64,000 bases of DNA from an uncultured Clostridia bacterium (GTDB lineage Bacteria; Bacillota; Clostridia; TANB77; CAG-508): assembly GCA_934120135.1 (NCBI GenBank), contig CAKOTK010000004.1:124001-188000 (forward strand). Direction: 5' to 3'. The notes under the pieces were generated by a model. The model ran no database searches. It was not told the DNA's origin and saw only the letters and a program-made list of their open reading frames with translations. A program made the position numbers and the translations under genes. Shown here in pieces: positions 59,851-64,000 of the stretch (position 1 is the stretch's first letter; each line of letters opens with the position of its first letter).

Positions 59851-60659
59851 ATTTTAAATATATTTTTTGTATTTTCGTAAGTAATTTTAGCCACTTCTTC
59901 TACTGACATCTGTTTTACATCTGCTATTTTTCGAAGTGTATATATTAGGTTTGAAGAATCATTTCTGGTTCCACGTTTTGGTTCTGGTGCTAAATATGGG
60001 CTATCTGTTTCTACTAAAATTCTATCTAAAGGCACTAAAGCTATTGCTTCCGTAGCATTTTTAGAGTTCTTAAAAGTTATTGGTCCTGCAAAAGAAATAT
60101 AAAATCCTAATTTTAATCCCTCTCTAATTAGGTCCAAATTTAACGGACAACAATGAAATACACCTTTGTTTGCAACTGTAATCTGATTTTTTAATATATC
60201 TATCGTGTCTGCTATTGCTTCTCTAGTGTGTATTACTATTGGTAAGTCAAGTTCATTTGCAATTTCTATTTGTTTTATAAATGCTGATTTTTGATTTTGT
60301 TTGTTTTCTTTGTTCCAATGATAATCTAACCCAATTTCTCCAATTGCAACTACTTTTTCACTTTTAGCTAACCTTTTTATTTCTTTTAATTGCTCATTTA
60401 ATACTTCTTCAAAAAAGAATTCTTTTACATCAGTATTTTCATTTTCAAATGTAGGTATATCATTTGGTGAAATTCCTGTTGTTGCATATATATAGCTATG
60501 TTCATTTGCAATTTTTATTGCTTGTTTTGAAGATTCCACACTATATCCTGCACATATTAAATTCTCAACTCCAGAATTTAGAACCTTTTGTAAAGTTTCT
60601 TCTCTATCTAATTCAAATTTTTCATCATTATAATGTGCATGTGAATCAAAGATTTGCAT
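59838..60659 (-). CDS. tatD: TatD-family metal-dependent deoxyribonuclease
   Basis: The 273-aa protein has DSHAHYND (the HxH metal site) at residues 5-12, GEIGLDYHWN, IHTREA and VETDSPYLAPEPKRG, which are the metal-binding motifs of the TatD amidohydrolase fold. Members are 3'-5' exonucleases or endonucleases active on DNA. It is the last gene of the operon that starts with the WG-repeat protein. The start has AGGAGGGAAAT. A small IR (about 60681-60702) lies in the gap before it. Confidence 0.93.
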   Translation of the reverse strand: MQIFDSHAHYNDEKFELDREETLQKVLNSGVENLICAGYSVESSKQAIKIANEHSYIYATTGISPNDIPTFENENTDVKEFFFEEVLNEQLKEIKRLAKSEKVVAIGEIGLDYHWNKENKQNQKSAFIKQIEIANELDLPIVIHTREAIADTIDILKNQITVANKGVFHCCPLNLDLIREGLKLGFYISFAGPITFKNSKNATEAIALVPLDRILVETDSPYLAPEPKRGTRNDSSNLIYTLRKIADVKQMSVEEVAKITYENTKNIFKINTN

Positions 60660-60708
60660 ATTTCCCTCCTAGTTATATATAGCGATAGTAATACTACTAC
60701 CGCCTTAA

Positions 60709-61083
60709 TTACTTAAATATTATACTAAAAGAGGCAATTGCATAATTTTTGATATGTGATAAACTTAGGTCCATTGATTCAATATTTTGAATATGCAATG
60801 CTTCTAAATTTGCAATCGGCTTTCCTTTTTCAGTATTTGTAATTTCTATTTTATTTAAAATATCATTTTCATTTGGAGATGTAACTTCTGAAATTGCTTT
60901 ATACACGGCTTCTTTGGCTGCAAACCTAACCGCATAATGTTGATATACCATTTTACCAGTATTACTGCAATAGTCGATTTCTTTTTGAGTGTAAACTTTG
61001 CGCAAAAATGCTTCTCCTTGACTTTCTATTGCCTCTTGTATTCTATTAACTTCTATTATATCTACTCCTGTTTTTATAATCAT
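60709..61083 (-). CDS. acpS: Holo-[acyl-carrier-protein] synthase
   Basis: AcpS transfers the phosphopantetheine group from CoA to acyl carrier protein. The 124-aa protein has GVDIIEVNRIQEAI near the N-terminus and RFAAKEAVYKAIS in the middle, both metal and CoA binding signatures. Length is normal. It lies 12 bp after the 410-aa unknown gene in the same operon and 49 bp before tatD. Confidence 0.94.
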   Translation of the reverse strand: MIIKTGVDIIEVNRIQEAIESQGEAFLRKVYTQKEIDYCSNTGKMVYQHYAVRFAAKEAVYKAISEVTSPNENDILNKIEITNTEKGKPIANLEALHIQNIESMDLSLSHIKNYAIASFSIIFK

Positions 61084-61095
61084 TTTGTGCTCCTA

Positions 61096-62328
61096 TTATC
61101 CGCCTATTTTAAACCATAATTTAATTACTCCAATTATAATTATAAATCCTATAATTACAATCAACCAATTATTATGTTTGTTTGTTTTATTAACTTCATA
61201 ATCTTTATATAGTAAATCATATTTTGATTTTAGCCTTATGAATGTTTCATCTAATTTTAATTCTTTTCTATAATATTTATCTAATATAGAGCCTATTAAA
61301 TTATTGGTTATTTCATAAATCCAGTCCTCTTTGGCGAATGTTATAAACCTAGATTTTATATTTTCAAAGTTCTTAGCTTTTTTTATTTCATAATTTAATT
61401 TATTTAAGTACACTTTTTGATGTAAATAATATACAAAATGATAAAGTTGTGAATTTTCATATTCAAATAAAAGTTCAGTATAATTTTGTATATTTGCTTC
61501 AGATGTAAGTAATACTGTAGAATTATTAGCAAAACCATAATACATATATTTTTCTTTGTATACGCAATCTCTGCTATATGTAACATCGCTCACTTGCTCA
61601 TTTGCTGGTTTTATACTACGATATTTTTCAAATTCTTTTTCCAAATTTAATATGTCAGTAGTTTCATTCCAAGACTCCTGATCTAAGCAAGTATATGAAT
61701 ATGTAATTAGTCTATCAGTATCTAAATTTATTTTTTTGGCTTCTATGTTTCTACTAGTTAACTGTTCTAAGAATTCGGAAAATTTTTGCATATTGTCAAA
61801 TTTTTGTGTTTGTATTTTTATATTGTCATATTCTTTTGTATGTCCTATTTTTGATTGGATGTCTCTAAATTTATAATTAAAATTTAAAACATCTGCAAAT
61901 TCCACTCCTGTATCTAGTACAGTTTTCATAAGTAAAAAGCATATTCCTGTATTAAAGCATACTATCTCAACCTTATTTATATCAAAGAAAATCCCATTTT
62001 TTTCGCCTATTTTTCCTGGTATATCCTTATCTAAAATATATTCAAAAACATTGCAATACTTTTTACTAAGCACTGTTGCCTTCATATTCAAATCCATTGT
62101 TTCATAGTCTCTAAGTCCTTGTGTACTCATATTTAATGACCAAAACATTTTGCTTTTAATTTCTGGTAAAAAATATGCATCAATTCTAGTATCTTTTTGT
62201 GGTTCAAATATTTTTAGCATACATTTATCGTTTTTTAATAATTTATATAGATAATTTCTATAGTTATTCTCTTCAATTAAATATGGATAAATAAAGTATG
62301 TATATTGATATTTTGTCTTTAGTCCCAT
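61096..62328 (-). CDS. Unknown 410-aa protein with C-terminal membrane anchor
   Basis: I do not recognise this protein. It is mostly soluble and rich in Asn, Tyr, Lys and Asp. It ends in one hydrophobic helix (about 388-406) and a short tail, so it is probably tail-anchored in the membrane with the large part in the cytoplasm. It has no obvious enzyme motif. A central segment EYILDKDIPGKIGEKNGIFFDINKVEIVCFNTGICFLLMK looks like a conserved core. It lies between a WG-repeat protein and acpS with 12-bp gaps, so it is cotranscribed with both. Confidence 0.72.
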   Translation of the reverse strand: MGLKTKYQYTYFIYPYLIEENNYRNYLYKLLKNDKCMLKIFEPQKDTRIDAYFLPEIKSKMFWSLNMSTQGLRDYETMDLNMKATVLSKKYCNVFEYILDKDIPGKIGEKNGIFFDINKVEIVCFNTGICFLLMKTVLDTGVEFADVLNFNYKFRDIQSKIGHTKEYDNIKIQTQKFDNMQKFSEFLEQLTSRNIEAKKINLDTDRLITYSYTCLDQESWNETTDILNLEKEFEKYRSIKPANEQVSDVTYSRDCVYKEKYMYYGFANNSTVLLTSEANIQNYTELLFEYENSQLYHFVYYLHQKVYLNKLNYEIKKAKNFENIKSRFITFAKEDWIYEITNNLIGSILDKYYRKELKLDETFIRLKSKYDLLYKDYEVNKTNKHNNWLIVIIGFIIIIGVIKLWFKIGG

Positions 62329-62340
62329 TATTTTCTCCTC

Positions 62341-63864
62341 TTATTTATCTGTATAGTAATTCAAATTTAAATCTTCTCCTAAATGCCATTTTCCAATAAA
62401 CTCAATTACAGGGTTATTCTCCAATTGATATGCTGGTGTAATTACTACTTTACCTTTGTAATCTACACAACCCCACATACCATTTTTCTTAACACTTGCA
62501 TAACCATATTCATTTTGTTCTCTAGCATCATCATAAATATAGTCAACTACTACTATTCCATTTTTATTAACAAATCCATATTTTCCATCTTTTTTGTCTA
62601 AGAATATAGTATTAGTTGTTAATACTTCTTTATTAGTTTTTTCTTCAAATTTAAAGTTATAATATTTATACTCGTTATCTACTCTAACTCTCATATATCC
62701 ATTATCAATATTTATTTCTGTAAGAATTCCAACTAATTTAGTTATTAGTGAATTGTCCATAAATTCAGTATTTACTTCATTTGGCTTTGTTCCTTCTAAA
62801 AATCCTGCATCTGCTCTATAAATTAAGCTCTCATATGTTGGGTCAATTAGTTCTTCGCCTTCTAAGTTTATAACTCCATATTTGTTGTCTAATTTAAAAA
62901 TATATTTGTCATCAAATAGATATTTTACTTCTTGATATTTTGTTGCAATTTTAGTGTCTCCACTTAGTGTTACAACTCCATATTTTCCGTTGCTTTTTAT
63001 AACAACATTTTCACCATTTATAGAAACTGCATCATCAAATTTTCCTTTTAAATATGTGTTTCCTTCAGTATCTATAATTTGCCATTTACCTGATTCTTTT
63101 ACTACATATTTTCCGTTTCCACTTAAAGCTTTAACATCTTGATATTTAACTTCTACATCTGTAGATTTGTTATGATTTATAACACCCATTTTTTTATCAG
63201 AATCAGTTACTATATACCCGTCTTCATATTTATCTGAAACTGGTGTAATTTTAGTATATGTATTTTCTATTATAGTTGCTCCTATGTTATCTACTAATCC
63301 AAACTTTCCATCTTTTTTAGTTAGCAAACTACTTTTTACACCTTTTAGAGCTGTGATTTCATCATATTCACATTTTAATAATTCTTTTCCTTTAAAGTCT
63401 ACTAGTCCAACTTTTCCATCCTTTGAAGCTAGTAATACATCATTTTCATACCATATGTTATTTTCATTATCATAATTTTCTAAAGCTGTAACTGAGTCAT
63501 ATCCTGTTATTATTTCTTCATTTTTTGCATTTACTACTTTAGTTTTATATGTATTTTTTGAATAGTCCACATCATATGTGCATATAAATATAGCTTTGCT
63601 ATTGTCTGGAATAATAATTGCTTCGTCATATTGAGGCTTTATAACAGTTTCTCCTTTTGAATTTATTACTCCCCATTTGTTGTTTGTATATACTGCAAAG
63701 TAACGATTTGGAACTGTTTTTTCTTCTGTTTTATTTCCTCCTGTAAATAACTTTACTATCCCTGTAATTGCCATAATTATAACAGCAAGAACAATAACAG
63801 CAGCTATTACCTTTTTAATATTTAGCTTTGGTTTTTGTGAATTATATCTTTTTCCTGATGACAT
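62341..63864 (-). CDS. WG-repeat extracytoplasmic protein
   Basis: The 507-aa protein has one N-terminal helix (about 18-38, as signal or anchor) and then many WG-type repeats (for example KWGVINSKGETVIKPQYDEAI and MWGCVDYKGKVVITPAYQL), covering nearly the entire chain, about ten units. WG repeats form beta structures of unknown function. It heads the operon with the 410-aa protein, acpS and tatD; its promoter is at 63925-63954. It may bind wall or polymer, but this is a guess. Confidence 0.85.
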   Translation of the reverse strand: MSSGKRYNSQKPKLNIKKVIAAVIVLAVIIMAITGIVKLFTGGNKTEEKTVPNRYFAVYTNNKWGVINSKGETVIKPQYDEAIIIPDNSKAIFICTYDVDYSKNTYKTKVVNAKNEEIITGYDSVTALENYDNENNIWYENDVLLASKDGKVGLVDFKGKELLKCEYDEITALKGVKSSLLTKKDGKFGLVDNIGATIIENTYTKITPVSDKYEDGYIVTDSDKKMGVINHNKSTDVEVKYQDVKALSGNGKYVVKESGKWQIIDTEGNTYLKGKFDDAVSINGENVVIKSNGKYGVVTLSGDTKIATKYQEVKYLFDDKYIFKLDNKYGVINLEGEELIDPTYESLIYRADAGFLEGTKPNEVNTEFMDNSLITKLVGILTEINIDNGYMRVRVDNEYKYYNFKFEEKTNKEVLTTNTIFLDKKDGKYGFVNKNGIVVVDYIYDDAREQNEYGYASVKKNGMWGCVDYKGKVVITPAYQLENNPVIEFIGKWHLGEDLNLNYYTDK

Positions 63865-63924
63865 TTTTCACTTTCCTCCTTAAAACCATACAAAAAAATA
63901 TAGTACGGCTAATTTTATAGCTAT

Positions 63925-63954
63925 ACTATATCACATTTTTATATATAATTACAA
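63925..63954 (-). promoter_or_regulatory. Promoter of the WG-repeat operon
   Basis: TTGTAA (63949-63954) and TATAGT (63925-63930) are 18 bp apart on the minus strand. Confidence 0.5.
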
Positions 63955-64000
63955 GATTTTTGTCGTTTTTGGTACTATTTTTTATTTACCTTGGCAACTA

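Overview
The window is low-GC chromosomal DNA that reads as Firmicutes/Clostridia. The genes are densely packed, start codons follow strong AGGAGG-type ribosome binding sites, and sigma-A-type promoters are easy to see. Sporulation and cell-wall genes fit a spore-former (SpoVB-like flippase, SpoVD-like PBP with PASTA domains, SleB-type hydrolase, probable Spo0A boxes). No plasmid, phage or complete insertion sequence is visible, and species cannot be set from this sequence. Most genes lie on the minus strand, so the layout below follows + coordinates while transcription mostly runs right to left.

1-9.6 kb: the 5' end of a ROK-family sugar kinase, then a complete Gram-positive type IV pilus operon transcribed from about 9.56 kb down to 245: pilM-pilN fusion, pilO, a PilP-like protein, the major pilin, prepilin peptidase, two minor pilins, pilB, pilT, pilC. 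An additional pilin-like gene lies far away at 31.4 kb. 9.7-17.2 kb: uppP, a TPR membrane protein, inorganic pyrophosphatase, a gene with paired Spo0A boxes, a compositionally odd 82-aa gene, tRNA-Leu(UAA), alr, HU and a SpoVB-like flippase. 17.3-20.9 kb: a VirD4/TraG-like ATPase convergent with a winged-helix protein resembling replication-relaxation factors. These are conjugation-type genes with no other conjugation gene around them.

20.9-31.5 kb: rluB, rluD, a GT-C-like membrane protein, an EEP-family hydrolase, tsf, rpsB, an MqsR-like toxin with an MqsA/Panacea-type antitoxin, a YvyF-like zinc-ribbon protein, pyrimidine-nucleoside phosphorylase, rnhB and the extra pilin-like gene. 31.6-43.8 kb: an HD-GYP phosphodiesterase with a SpoVD-like PBP, ftsH, then the gdpP-rplI-dnaB-tilS unit, then a foreign-looking island (DUF3006, a ComEC-like metallo-hydrolase and an unknown 104-aa gene full of inverted repeats).

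43.8-64 kb: rpoB-rpoC with a long leader and no rplJL in front, an Rpn-family nuclease, a COG2426 membrane protein, a two-component system, an AI-2E-family transporter with exonuclease III, a SleB-type hydrolase, lemA, and a final operon of WG-repeat protein, unknown tail-anchored protein, acpS and tatD.

The strongest leads are: (1) the orphan coupling-protein-like ATPase with its convergent winged-helix partner; (2) the pilus operon, whose peptidase lacks the second GxGD aspartate and whose pilins lack Glu+5; (3) two loci 40 kb apart sharing one promoter module with Spo0A-box-like sequence; (4) long GC-rich hairpin elements at operon ends; (5) two foreign-looking single-gene transcription units of unknown function. 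I do not see a clearly complete new system, only partial candidates.
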